Positions 26,076-37,597 of a stretch of DNA of 64,000 nucleotides are shown piece after piece. Both the position numbers and the translations under genes were made by a program. The DNA comes from Amblyornis subalaris (lineage: Eukaryota; Chordata; Aves; Passeriformes; Ptilonorhynchidae). Position 1 is the first letter of the stretch, and each line of letters begins with the position of its first letter. The stretch covers positions 7,826,935-7,890,934 of the forward strand of contig JACAXG010000007.1 in the NCBI GenBank assembly GCA_018881555.1, read 5' to 3'. The notes beneath the pieces were generated by a model. That model was not told the DNA's origin. It was given only the letters and a program-made list of their open reading frames with translations, and searched no databases.

Positions 26076-27759
26076 GGGATTCAAAAGAAAGTATCTATTA
26101 CCATGAGTTCTTCCTATTAAGCTTAAGTGAAAGAATGGATGGAGAAGGAATAAATGAGAAAATATCTGGTTCAAGATGGAAGAAGCAGCTCTCAAATAAG
26201 TCCAGAAATGAGGCTTTTAAGTTTCTTATTGACTTCAGTGGTGTTACATCAGGCAGAGGAGCACACCTTAATTACAACCAATATTAGCTCATCATCTTCC
26301 CTGAAGGATGCACTTTTAAGTAAACACAATTGTATAAACAGCCAAATAAAGAAAAAAGCAAAACTAATTACTTGCCTTTAACATCTTGTAAAGTTTCTTT
26401 AACACGTCTCTGTCCTTTGAAGTCACCTTTTTTGCTGTGAGGAAGAAATGCTTAATTTAACTCACTTTATTCCCCTGTCTTGAAGTGGGCCATCACCTAC
26501 GTTCCTCCAATTCTATAGATCTCAGCTTGTCCTGATTTTCTAGGGATTGAAAGAAAAGCCAGTGGGAAGCAAAACTTACATAAACTCAGAGTATGATGGG
26601 GCCCCACGGTATCTTGACACTCAGGACTTATCTCTCGTCCTCCACCTTTATTTTTCCTACACAGAAGGTGAAGGTTCTGATGTCAACAATTAGCAGCTTA
26701 CAACCAGAGGTTGTTTTCTCTTGGATTGCTGGATTTTAGCAGTGTGATTCAAGCAGGTGTTACCTGTAGGCTTTACGGTGAATATCTATGTGTCTGCTAT
26801 AGAAATCAAATGACAGACATGTAAAATGCCAAGATGAGCTGGGCATGAAAGCTCAGTGCTTTTTCTCAGCCGTTATGTCCACCAAGAATATTTAATCTCA
26901 TGGATATTTTCTCTTAATCCACTGGGTCAAATTCAGGCATTGAGTTTTTATAATTGCAGGCCTCTTGCTCTATTAATTTGTATTAACTGAAAATTAACTG
27001 AAAAGCTGCCTCTCTGCTGGCTTTCTGCATAGCTTTCACCTCCTGTAAGAACTTTATTCTGGTGGGATAACAGGATAGCCAACATCACTAGAGAAGTTTA
27101 TGACCATTGAGAGTCCCGATGAAATCTCAGTGGAATGCTGGGCATCACTCACAAGGGGTTGCCTCAATACTTCTTTCTGGGAAAAGAACATGAAAATGTA
27201 TTCTGTTCCTGAACTCATTGGTGGTTGTTGAACTGGTCTATGTACAGAACTGCATGAACATTAGATCTAAGCTATTTTAATTACAAAATATCGGCTGTGT
27301 AACTAGCAACACTTAACACAAAATATGTTCAATATATCTTATAGGTAATTGAAATTCTGTAAGATTAAACTGTAATAATATAAAAAAATTTCCAGTATGA
27401 AATGTGGGTTAAAATAAGCAAATTTCATGCTTTAAACATTGAGTTAAATATTCCCTAGTGTTTTAAAATATTGTGGGGTTTTTTGACTGTTAATCATTTC
27501 ATTGAATAATAAATATGAGCTTTCCTTTTATGTAATTAATGCAACCCATATTTTTCAGTAGAGAAATGAAATGTTGAATCATACATAAAAAGTAGCTATG
27601 ACTATTTTATTACCAAACTTAATTCAGTCATTTCCACAGTTATGGAAAATGTTATTCACATCTTGGGTAAAACTTTCAGCAGTGAGAAGTAGTTTTGTTT
27701 GGCATATATCTTGAGTTGCCTGAATCTCTGGTTAGCTAGTCCCTTCTGGGAGGGGTGTG

Positions 27760-27780
27760 TGTGTGTAAGTATTACACACA
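27760..27780. repeat. GT microsatellite ending in a 9-bp inverted repeat
   Basis: A short GT run leads into tgtgtgtaa-gta-ttacacaca, a perfect 9-bp stem with a 3-base loop. It may have arisen from an inverted duplication of the GT run. Confidence 0.75.
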
Positions 27781-28258
27781 GGCTGGTTCAGAACAGTAGT
27801 CAGCTCTTTGCAGTATCATAGATCTTCAAAACCTTGCTACTAACATTTTGTAAGGCATCCTTAATAATTTCTGCAAGGATATTGAGAGGTTAGCCTGTAT
27901 TTTCTAATATTTTAGTTTTCACTTATAAAACTGCAGTCTAACTTCANTGTGAGAAACCTATATGCAAGAATGATGATTCCCAATGCATTTCAGGGGACCA
28001 TGAGTTTTATTTCTCAGGCTATTACTACATTTTCTTGCAGCCATTTCTGTGGTGTAAAATAAGGACAACATTTGAAGTATGATTATGCTTTGAATGCCCA
28101 GTGAAGCTTTTAAAATGATACCTGACATCCACCTAGATGTAGATAGACATTGATTTTTGTTTTGTTCCAATTCAGTTTTTTTCAAAGAAAGTCTGTTAGA
28201 ATCCAAGAGAAATGGAGGAAAAGAAACTTTACTTTCCTGTCTTGACATTCACTGTAGC

Positions 28259-28325
28259 TGTTGTGGTTTAACCTCAGCCACGCAGCCACTTGCTCACTCC
28301 CCCCAACAGGAGTGAGAGGGGTAAA
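28259..28325 (+). repeat. 5' LTR remnant
   Basis: The start TGTTGTGGTTTAACCTCAGCC and the following segment with cttgctcactcccc and caacagga align to the first part of the LTR at 28886. About a dozen bases are deleted after the CAGC. Similarity to the LTR stops near 28325, so most of this LTR has been lost. Confidence 0.75.
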
Positions 28326-28541
28326 AGTGGGTGTGGTGGTCACTCAGGACAGGAGAGATGGTGTGTTGTGTGGAGTTATGGGGCAGCAATACCACCTCAG
28401 GTTGTGTCACTGCTGNACTCGCACTTCTCGTAGCACTTGTTCTCTACTGGTTGGAGTGGTTCCTGCTGTAGTAAGTCCTATACCATGCAACTCAAATCAT
28501 GGTTTACAGCATTTTAAAATAAATCTGTTACAATCTCCACC

Positions 28542-28559
28542 CTGGTCCCTTTGGACCAG
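28542..28559. repeat. 7-bp inverted repeat in the LTR-element interior
   Basis: The sequence ctggtcc-cttt-ggaccag is a perfect stem with a 4-base loop. It lies in the interior part of the element, upstream of the repeated units. Confidence 0.75.
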
Positions 28560-28621
28560 ATAGGGTTTAGCGTTGCTNTGAACTGTTCCTCTTGCCCTTG
28601 CTTCGGCTTGGACTTATCCAC

Positions 28622-28890
28622 AGANTGCAGCACCTTAGGGTTGTANCTGCTCCAAGNGGAGCCTCGTCTGTGAGCCACAGNCTCACGGATTCCTGTGTCA
28701 GCANGGCCTCNCTGTGGCTACAGTCCTTCCAGGGGTGTACCTGCTCATGCTTCCTCATGGCCAAACACTTTGAGGAGCCCCAGCATGATCTCATGCACAG
28801 CCACAGATGCTTCAAGGTGTACCTGCTGCAGAGTGNACTTATTTTTCCCTTCTTTAAGGGGCCACAATCCCTTCAGAAGTACACCTGCTG
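28622..28890 (+). repeat. Four degenerate repeated units inside the LTR element
   Basis: A motif of the form ccaca...ctt(c)agg followed by gt(gt)acctgctc recurs four times. The gtac-ctgctc parts sit near 28643, 28735, 28817 and 28879, so spacing is about 92, 82 and 62 bases. The last unit runs into the LTR start. The units have diverged and carry n positions. The pattern resembles a decayed tandem array within retroelement sequence rather than coding sequence. Confidence 0.6.
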
Positions 28891-29479
28891 GGTTTAACCC
28901 CAGTCAGCAACTAAGCACCATGCCGGTGCTCACTCACTCCCTGCAACAGGATGGGAGAGACAATCTAGAGACTAACAAAGAGAAAACTTGTGGGTTTAGA
29001 TAAAGACAGTTCATTAGGTAAAGCAGAAGCCACACTCANAAGTCAAGCAAAACAAGAAATTAGGTCCCCACTTGCCCTTGGCAGGCTGTTGCTCAGCCAT
29101 CCCCAGGAGAGCGGGGCCTCATCANGCTTGATGGTTACTTGGGAAGACAAACACCACTACTCCAAATGTACCCCACCTTCCTTCTTCTCCTGCCAGCTTT
29201 ATATGCTGAGCACAACACCATATGTTATGGGATATCCCTTTGGTCACTTGGGGTCAGCTGTCCTGGCTGTGTCCCCTCCCAACTCGCTGAGCACCCCCAG
29301 CCCACTTGCTGCTGGGGCGGGGTGAGAGGCAGAAAAGGCCTTAGCTCTGTGTGAGGCCTGCTCAGCAGTGTGGAAAACATCCCTGTGTTATCAACATCGT
29401 TTCCAGCACAAATCCAAAACACAGCCTTGTGCTGACTACTGCGAAGAAAATTAACTCTANTCCAGCCAAACCCAGCNCA
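28886..29479 (+). repeat. LTR, 594 bp, near complete
   Basis: It begins TG (tgctgggtttaacccc) and ends CA (cccagcnca). In order it contains a tcactcactcc block, a purine-rich stretch with cttgtgggtttagataaagacag, a promoter-like ctttatatgctgagc near 29198-29212, and the block ggtcacttggggtcagctgtcctggctgtg. Toward the end are ctgtgttatcaacatcg and cagcacaaatccaaaacacagcc. I recognise this order from a common avian LTR family, recalled rather than searched. The terminal TG...CA supports the boundaries. Several n positions and CpG losses show age. The frames that read through it at 28990-29325 and 29225-29503 are not genes. Confidence 0.87.
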
Positions 29480-29694
29480 GTATCTNGGAAAAGCTGCTTG
29501 CAAGGGTAATTCGATTACATTTCTTAATTCTGATTTGGCTTTTGTAAGTAAAGCCCTAGGGATTAGTTGGACATAGGTCTTCTTGTTAAAATACTTTTGT
29601 TTTTTTAGTAGTGTGGGAGCTGGTATCTGGCATCCTTAGGCAGTTGGGCAAATTAGAGGCTTGGAATTATTACTATAGCATTTACTCATCAGAG
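29480..29694. other. Unique DNA
   Basis: This short unique stretch lies between the LTR end and a hexamer microsatellite. No gene is seen. Confidence 0.6.
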
Positions 29695-29718
29695 TGATAT
29701 AGATATAGATATAGATAT
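29695..29718 (+). repeat. (GATATA)n microsatellite
   Basis: About four copies of gatata are present, ending in gatatgc next to an n. Confidence 0.9.
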
Positions 29719-32700
29719 GCNGTTCTAAAAGGCCTACTCCTGTTTCTGCTGGCAGAGTAGCTGCAGTGACAGAGCACAGTGTGGACTACAAAAACATGTC
29801 TGAGGAGACCTAAAAGTAATTAAAAAGGCAGTCTTTTCTGAGCTTTGCTCTGTTTCTGCTGCCCAGCACTCAGGCTAGTTTGGTTAAATCTNGTTCAGGT
29901 ACATCAATCCTAGCCTCAGCTGTGCCTAGTGTACAAGTATTCCAAGGGAATCTGATGTGTGTGCTCTCCAGAGAGAAAACGTTACAAGATCAGGCCCTAA
30001 TTATTTTATAATTGTGCAAGGCTTTAATTATAAGACCTTAATGACTGGCTTCATTTAAAACACTTTAGGGACATTGAGTTAAATAAAATGCTGTTGTTGA
30101 ATTATTTTCTTTCCCAGCAGTATGAGCACATTTTACTTCTCTNAGTAATCTGCTGTGCCTAACAAACAGAGGAATTATCCATGTAATTAAGAGATTCTGG
30201 GTGCAAGTTCCCTGATTATCCTTACAACAGCTCAACTAGTAGACATTGGGCATCCAATTTTCAAGGCATGCACAATATGTTCCACTTTTCATCCTAACAG
30301 AGTTCAAACATTCCCTGTTCTTTGCTGCTACAAAAATACAGCTAAAGAGTTGAAAAGGCCACTGCAGTCTGTTGTTTCCAAACTGGGGCAAGAGAGAGGG
30401 GAGGCAACACTATTAAAATTTTCATCAAGGTCACCAGTCAAGGATAACTGTTATCAGTTCTCAGTAAATCTGCATGAAAACAAAGAAAATCTTCTTTTCT
30501 ATGGGTGTCATCAGAAATAAAAGATCTTGTTGTTGTTTGGGTTTTTTTATAAATGCAGCCAGTGCTTGGGTAAGTATTACCTCTTCATATCTGAAGTGTG
30601 CACTGAGAGTACTGGAGCTGAAATGAAAACAACGTAAATGAAATGTCATAAACCACTGCAAAACATCAGCAATGCTGGTTAGGGATAGCTGATGAGCCCT
30701 TGTAAATACTGTCCTTGGACCTTACTGTTTTGAGGTTAAATTCAAACTTAAAATGCAAAACAGCTTGAAAAGTCTGCTTTGAGGAAAAAATCTGGATAAG
30801 CCGATGTTTTTGTCAGTAGGTGGGCAATTTATGATGATGAGAAGTAAAATGGTATTTGTAAAATTCCTAGTACTTTCCTCTTGGAATCTCTAAAGATATG
30901 AAGTTGTGATGATAGTATTTAATGATAAGAAACAATATTTAGCTATTTTTAAGATTGTCAAAATTCAGAATTTCTGTCTGTTGATCATCAAACAAAATAA
31001 AACCTAGAGGCTTAAAAAAAGGATTCNAGAAACTTTCATTCAGGGAATGTTGAAAAAGTTCATGGAAACACTTTATTTCACTAAGACTGAAACTCTTTGA
31101 AGCATATTTATATACCTTTCAATAAAATATTTTGAATTCATGTAGTGATTATCCTCCATAGGGTAATCTGGGGGAAAAAAAGGCCATCTGAAATAAAGAA
31201 GCATAGTATGGTTTTTAGTTGGACAGGTTGTAAAATACTTTGCTTCTGAAGAGTACACGTATTTTTCTCTTTGGAAAAGAGACAAGTGATAACTGCTTCT
31301 CCAGATGGAAACCTTCTTTTGGGCACTTGGAGTCTTAATGCTTGTCAGTTTGAGTATCTAAGCTGGCTCTGGGCTGTGTGTCCAGCTTCTCTGCTGATCC
31401 ATGTAAGTAATACTGGAGATACAAGTGGCAAATGGAAGATTTAGGTAAGATTCTGGGTTATCTAATAGTGAATCATGTGTTTGTATGAAAGAAAAGACAC
31501 TTAGATTCCACTATTGTAAAAGTGCTTAGCTAATAAAAATTTTATCAATGAAATTAAATGTTGGGGCATTGACTAGTGTTGTTGAATAATATGAACACAT
31601 TCAAGAGAATTATTTTTAAAACCTACTGTGATTATGGTAACATAAAGAATAAAGCAAAGCCATTATCCAATCAAATAGCAAATCAAAGACAANGTCTAAC
31701 AGAAACAGAAAAATCAGTCATCAAAACATTACCTAAAATTCCAATACCNTTTTGTTATGGGTCCCAAAATTCTAGTCATTGAATGGATGTTCATATAACT
31801 CGGTAGACAGATTTTTATGCTGTATCTGAAATGTTGTCTTTCATCTTAGTTCTTGTGCCTTTCTNAAGTCCTACCCTTTCTCTCCTCCAAAAGAAGGTTT
31901 CATAGTGCTGATCTTAACGGAACACCCATTACTATTTTAAGTTTTATAACTCTTGTGTATTAGGAGTTATCAAACGTATTAAAAGCAAGGAGAAAAGTCT
32001 TTCATATCCCCAGGAACCATCTTCGCCTCAGTCCTTCAGAGCAGCATGGCTGTTTTTCCAGCACTGAGAATTTCACATCTTCTGAATCCAAGCTTGGAAA
32101 TTATTGTTGTTTATGTGATATATGAATTTACCGGTTTGGACATCTTTGTATCTTTTCCATGTATGGTGTAGAATGTGCTTTGGATGCCTTTCAGCTATGT
32201 TTTCCTTACATCTTTTCTAAGCCACCCTTGGAAGTTAGCAGCTTTGCAAATAAGAGGAATGATTCACTTCAGTTTGTATGATGTTGAAAATATAAGTCAT
32301 CCTGTTGCAGAGCTTACTGAAACCAGTAGAGATCCCAGGATCAGCTTTTAATCTGTGCTCCAGATAGAGGGAGATTAGTGGGACAAGTTCATCTTTTGAT
32401 TTTGTGGAAACATGGGAAGGAAATCAGACAGACTTTATTGCATTACTTTCGATGCATTTCATTTTCAGGCTGATAGAACACAACTGGTACCCTACTGCTC
32501 TCTCTTGCAAACAATAGTGTAGAAAGGGTTTTTAGACAGAATCCTGAACATTATGTTTCTTGGAGATAGGGGTCTTCTGCCACAGGTAAGAAGAAAAATC
32601 TCTTCTTAGTGTGTAGTCCTGGCATAGATGCAGTCAGTTTACATGTGCTGAGTCAGACCTCTAGAACATGTAGGCTTAGTGTGGGTGTTCCGCTACATGG

Positions 32701-35700
32701 AGCTTCCATATCCCCCCATGATGTGCTTTGGCTGAAGTGGGCTCCTTATGGCTGTGGAGATTTATATCCTGATTTAGTTGTGCAGGAAACTATTAGACCA
32801 ACCTGTTACAGAAAATCGAGGCACAGAACTTTCTCTTATTTTTATAAGCCTTTGTTTGAAGCATGTTTTCTATTCAGCTGTGAGTTTAAAACAATTAGAA
32901 AGTATTTTTTGTTGTTGTTTTTGTTTAGCATAGTTTTGTGGGGTTTTGTTGCTTGTTTGTGGGTTTTTGGCANGCTATTTCTCTTTCCTCTTATGGGGAG
33001 AAATCAGTGGTGTTAAGCAATATTTCTTAGATGCCATTTTACTTGTTTGCTGAAGATGTAACAAACTGTTTCCTCAAGCACAACAGGAACGAAAGAGATG
33101 GCAGTTTATTTTCTGTGTTTCATTCTGATTTCCAAATAGCAGAGATGATCTGATAGTCAGATGGTGAGTATTTCTCTTGCTGTTCCCCTGACTTTTCTGA
33201 CTGTTTTGCTGCGTCTCTGCACACATTTGTAGATCTTCATCAAGTGATAATCAGGTCGTTATCTTCAGTCCACAGTAAAAGCCTCCTCAAACATAGGGTC
33301 TTACTGTGGGCAGATTTGTCCAAGTGCTGTGTTTTAGGGGGAAAGTCTTACATCTTCAGTTATTATCAGGCTTTTAGAGACCCTAGCTGCATGTTAAATG
33401 TACTCCAAAAAAGGATGTTAATGTGCACCACATTTTTGATGAATCTTCACACAACCCCTTTTTAGCAATTCCTTCTGAAAATGCATCTTTCCTTCATTTG
33501 TGAGATAAAATGAGAAGAAATCTTTGTTTGATTTATCACCAAATAATGGTTAATGATTAACCCATTAAGTGATTGCAAATTAATTATTATAGTCATCTAA
33601 TTATNAAGATTAGATTGCTTATTTTTTCTTCTGTATCTCATTTGAAAAAGCCCATAAAGTGATCTGTGATGTAAAGTCTGTGCTTTTGCCAACATGCATC
33701 TCTTATCAGGAGACTCATCNCTTTAGAAGAGGAATTGATTCTTGTTCCTGGAATCAAAACATGACAAATAAAAGCTATGTAAACTGGGTTTTTGTTAGAG
33801 CCAAACCATTTCTTTCCTGTGAGATCAAAACCTGGGGCATGAGTATAGAAGGAAGATTCCTGCTAGGAGATGCTCAGACATTAGAGAAAATAAACTTACG
33901 ATGTAAGGAGCCNGTAAGATGAAGTAGCCTATATTTAAAAATCTCTGTCTTCAGTTTAACTCTGGTATCTTAGAAAATTATCTTTTGAATTCTAGTTCTG
34001 CATGTTTTGGCTTAGTTTGAAGACAGATCTTTCTGTGTATGTGTCTGTGTGTGGGTGTATGTATATGTGTATGTACATGTCTGTATGTGTATATTTAAGA
34101 CTTGAAAAATGCTAAGCCTGAATCCAAAACCCATTCATGTTAATATCTTTTGGCTTTATATCCGTCATTATTTGGAATGTGATTAAATCCCATTTGCTTC
34201 ACTGGGCCCAAAGCATGTGTTTAAAGTCAAGCATGTGCTTAAGTGTTTTCCTGAATAAGGAGAACTTAAAGTGAGTGTACCCTATGTGAACAGGAAACAT
34301 CTTTTTCCACGTAAATGTTCAGCGTCATACCAAAGTCTGAGCTTCTGTTGATACATTTTCCTTTTAGTTTAGGAAAAAAAAAAAATTGGGTAACATGGAT
34401 TGAATTCCTTCTTTAGCTGCATATTTTTAGTTGTAGCATATTATATTACTGTTAGAGCAAACCTCTTATTCAGGGCTGCAAAGGAACAAAGAAATATCCT
34501 TTAAAATGTACTAGCATCTCACCATTGGTCTATAAATTTATTAATTTANGTGAATATTAGAGACTTGTTTCAGAGAGATTATGGTCTACCTTTGGTTATT
34601 TTTTGGAGAAGCTTCTTTCATTTGTCACCTGTGCAGTCATTTATAAATCATTAAAGCTTATATATAGCAAAATCAATGAAGGAGTGTTGTTTTTTGCTTT
34701 TTTTTAAAAACATTTTTGAAAGGTAATCTGTTTGTACCTTATTACTACTGGGATAAATGGCTGTTTAGGATTAACTTGTTTGTCTGTTGATAACAATGGC
34801 TGTAATTTTTTGAAAATGAAGGCAAATATTTGTAGTATGAAAAATGAAATATTTTCGGCTGAAGCCCAGCAGCAGGACAGTTTCAACTCGCTAATACTTT
34901 TGTGTTATTTTGGGGAATATATTGACTCCTTGTTATGNTAATGCAATCTGCAATGTTAAAAAGATCTAATATCAGCATTTCATGGCACAGAAATCTGCCT
35001 TACCTTGTAGATACCAGGTTTCCAGTGCAGCTGGATGGTAGGATATTCTGAAGAGTGCAAGTTGCCTTTCAGGAGTTAAAAAATTATGATGCTCCTTTTA
35101 AGAGTGTCCATATGCTTTCAAATCCCATTCAAAAGCCTATTATGAATTTTGAGCATGCTGAGAACTGCTGCAAATGCTTTCATTTTTACAGTTTTCTTTT
35201 AGGTTTGGCGTTTCCCCAATTTGCCTGATAGCTGGCATTCTGACATATATATGTGTTCAAGTACTTTCAAATCCAATTAATGCACAGAGTGCAAAATGTA
35301 ACTCCTGTACCTTTCAGTAATTGTGGGAGTTGCTCATGGCATCAGACGAACAGAAAAAGAAGACAAGTGTGAGGAGATACTGTGGGTTTTTTTGATGTCT
35401 TTATAGAGCATCCGCCATAATTCGCTCTGAAACTTTTGGGAAATACTGTAACAGATGCAGGAAAAATAGATACAGTGAAAAATAAAATATTTTTAGTAAT
35501 GTAAAAGAATTTTACTACATTTAAATTTTAAGAATCTTNACCTAGACCATACTGCTAACTGCATGGTCCCTTGATAAGGAAATTGGAAGAGGATGCTCTT
35601 AATCTCCCTCTGGAGGAGCCCACATCTCTTCACTAGAGAGAAAACCCAAGAGATTTGCCTCCTTAGGTGAACTTTAGCCTTTTGGAATCCCTTGTAACAC

Positions 35701-37464
35701 TGCTNTATGATATATGTCATTTTTGCCATGGTGTACAGGGCTTTGGCAGCCATTNATTCCATTACTACCTCTGCTGATTATTTCATACTTCAACTGCTTG
35801 TTGCTGTTTTCTATTTATATTCTGCTCATTTCACTGGAGTGCAAGGTTATACTCAGAACATTCAGCATCTCTGCAAGTCTCTTCTTTGTGGAGATACCAG
35901 TCACAGCATTTGATGTTAATCAGAAATGTGAAGATATGGGTTTTTCTGGGGTCTACTAAGTCAGGAGAAAGACTTCAGTGGAGTTCTATGTATTTTGGAT
36001 CAGGCTGATGGTTCTGAAATTTCACCCTGAAAAATAGTGGTCATATATTTCATTCTCTGTGAACATCAAAATTTAAGNTAATTGAGAGTTTTAAAAATAG
36101 GACATAGTGTTACAATATATATGGAATGTATTAACTCTNATTTTTTATAGTTGTTTGCTGTTATATGAATGTAATTTATTGTGCCTGCAGCAACCTGAGG
36201 ACATGCTGGAAAATTAGATGATTCATTTCAAGTGTTTTATCCTAGTGAGCAAAATTTTAATCAGTCAGTTTTCAAATCCCAGCTCTGTTATTGGCACAGT
36301 CTGTAAACTTGGCAAGGTCAGAGAAGGACTCCATTGTAGACACAGCNTAGCATCTCAGCTAAATCATTACTGCATATGTTTTACTTTATCTGCATTACAG
36401 GATTTTTAAAGAAATAGGGCTGTGGAAAGGTGCTCCTCGGAGGAGCTATGACAAAGGCAATGTAACAACATAAGTTATGATAAATATAAGGTTTATCTTG
36501 AGCTACGGTTGCTACTTGCTATGCAAATTTTTTTACAACTTCACCTTAAAACCCCCAAACCCATAACCTAGTATAAAAGAAAGTAAAAATTTCATAACAC
36601 TGGACCTCTGTCTCATCACTCTCACAAGTTTGTAGCTGCACTGTTCATTTAGAATTGTGAATTTTACCATGCAGTGACCAGGACCTGTATTACTAATTTG
36701 CTCTACCTCAAATCTTGCTGTTAGCTTTTATCAGGAACATTCTACTTTTGATGATGTGGGTGTTAATTCAGAAATTGAAAGCAGTCCAGTATCCAATAAT
36801 CAGCTGAGTATGTGAAATGCATGCTAATGATAGTGTAGAAAAAAAATCTAATTGCCTAAATTATTAGGCAGTAAAAATAACGAGAATGACCATGAAGTAA
36901 AATTTTCTGAAGTATCCAATGCCCTAATTCTAAAGAGCATAAAGAAGCCTAACATCCATTGAAGGCATATAGAATTAGGCTGCAAAACTCATAGTTGGAT
37001 TTTGAAAATGTGACATAGACNCCCTGGAACTGTTATAAAGCTTTACCCATGGATGACCATGAAAAACACAAGTTCTTCAGAGTGATAGACTGAGGCATTG
37101 TGCTGAGAGTGGGATCATGAAACACATCATATACTGCATTTTTTGGGGTAGGGGTTCAATATCTTTACAAAGCAAATATAAATTTTTCCTTGTCTATCAG
37201 AAATCAGAATGCATTTCAAATTAAGTCACATGAAAAAACGGAAACAGTCTAAGCCAAAACAGTGAATATCATAGAATAAGAGGGTAGAAGCTATAAAACA
37301 AAAGATGTTTAGAAGGAATAACATTTTACAAAAACTCAGAAATGTTTAGTGGAGCATTAAATTAGGCAAATGTGTAAGCAAGTTATTACAGACTTTGAGT
37401 GAGAAAGGCACAAGTAAATTANTTCTAAGCAGGGAGGGATATAGGATTACACAGATTGTAATAC
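29719..37464. other. Unique non-coding DNA, no gene seen
   Basis: This AT-rich stretch has no recognisable gene, RNA or dispersed repeat. The longest open frame (32609-33016) becomes a Phe/Leu/Val-rich string from T/G-rich DNA and shows no domain. A GT-rich patch is listed separately. A 7-bp inverted repeat (tgcctaa-atta-ttaggca) lies near 36852-36870. Confidence 0.65.
34033..34094 (+). repeat. GT/GTAT-rich imperfect microsatellite
   Basis: Interrupted tgtgtatgtgtctgtgtgtg and gtatgtatatgtgtatgtac type repeats are visible. Confidence 0.8.
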
Positions 37465-37582
37465 ATACCTACAATTTACATATAAATATGTGTATATAAA
37501 TATGTGTATAAATAGATATATGTCATATACATATATAGATACACACAAACGTATATATATGTATATATGAATGTATGGATGT
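37465..37582 (+). repeat. AT/GTAT-rich simple repeat directly upstream of CR1
   Basis: Imperfect tatatgtgtatataaatatg and catatacatatatagatacac type repeats run up to about 15 bases before the CR1 5' junction. The open frame across it on the - strand gives a Tyr/Ile/Thr artefact. Confidence 0.85.
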
Positions 37583-37597
37583 TATAAACACAAAAAT

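Larger units (their letters stand above)
17906..28258. other. Unique non-coding DNA, no gene seen
   Basis: Ten kilobases of AT-rich sequence carry no recognisable gene or dispersed repeat. They contain a T15 run at 20214-20228, a double n at 20941-20942 beside a T run, an ATT/ACT-rich patch near 22722-22762 and two small inverted repeats listed separately. All open frames are short and lack domains. Confidence 0.65.
28259..29479 (+). mobile_element. Decayed endogenous retrovirus/LTR element (composite)
   Basis: This is a GC-richer island in AT-rich DNA. It opens with TGTTGTGGTTTAACC and closes with an LTR ending in CCCAGCNCA. The start motif recurs at 28886, where the full LTR begins. The order is a 5' LTR remnant of roughly 65 bp, an interior of about 560 bp without gag, pol or env coding capacity, and a 3' LTR. 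The five bases before 28259 (gtagc) and after 29479 (gtatc) agree at four of five positions. This is consistent with a decayed 5-bp target-site duplication bracketing the whole unit. The TTTAACC start and the GAAGAAAATTAACTCTA near the end are, from memory, shared with an LTR family widespread in birds. I cannot give a family name or retroviral class with certainty. The open frames inside are not retroviral genes. Confidence 0.82.

Noticed and set aside
28261..29503. Overlapping open frames of about 100 codons on both strands
   Set aside because: All lie inside the LTR element. None resembles gag, protease, RT, integrase or env.
32609..33016. 135-codon + strand open frame with hydrophobic C-terminus
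   Set aside because: The hydrophobic part comes from T/G-rich simple sequence (tttttgttgttgtttttg). There is no family resemblance.
35193..35280. Exon-like reading after gttttcttttag
   Set aside because: The frame after the acceptor reaches a stop without any acceptable donor.
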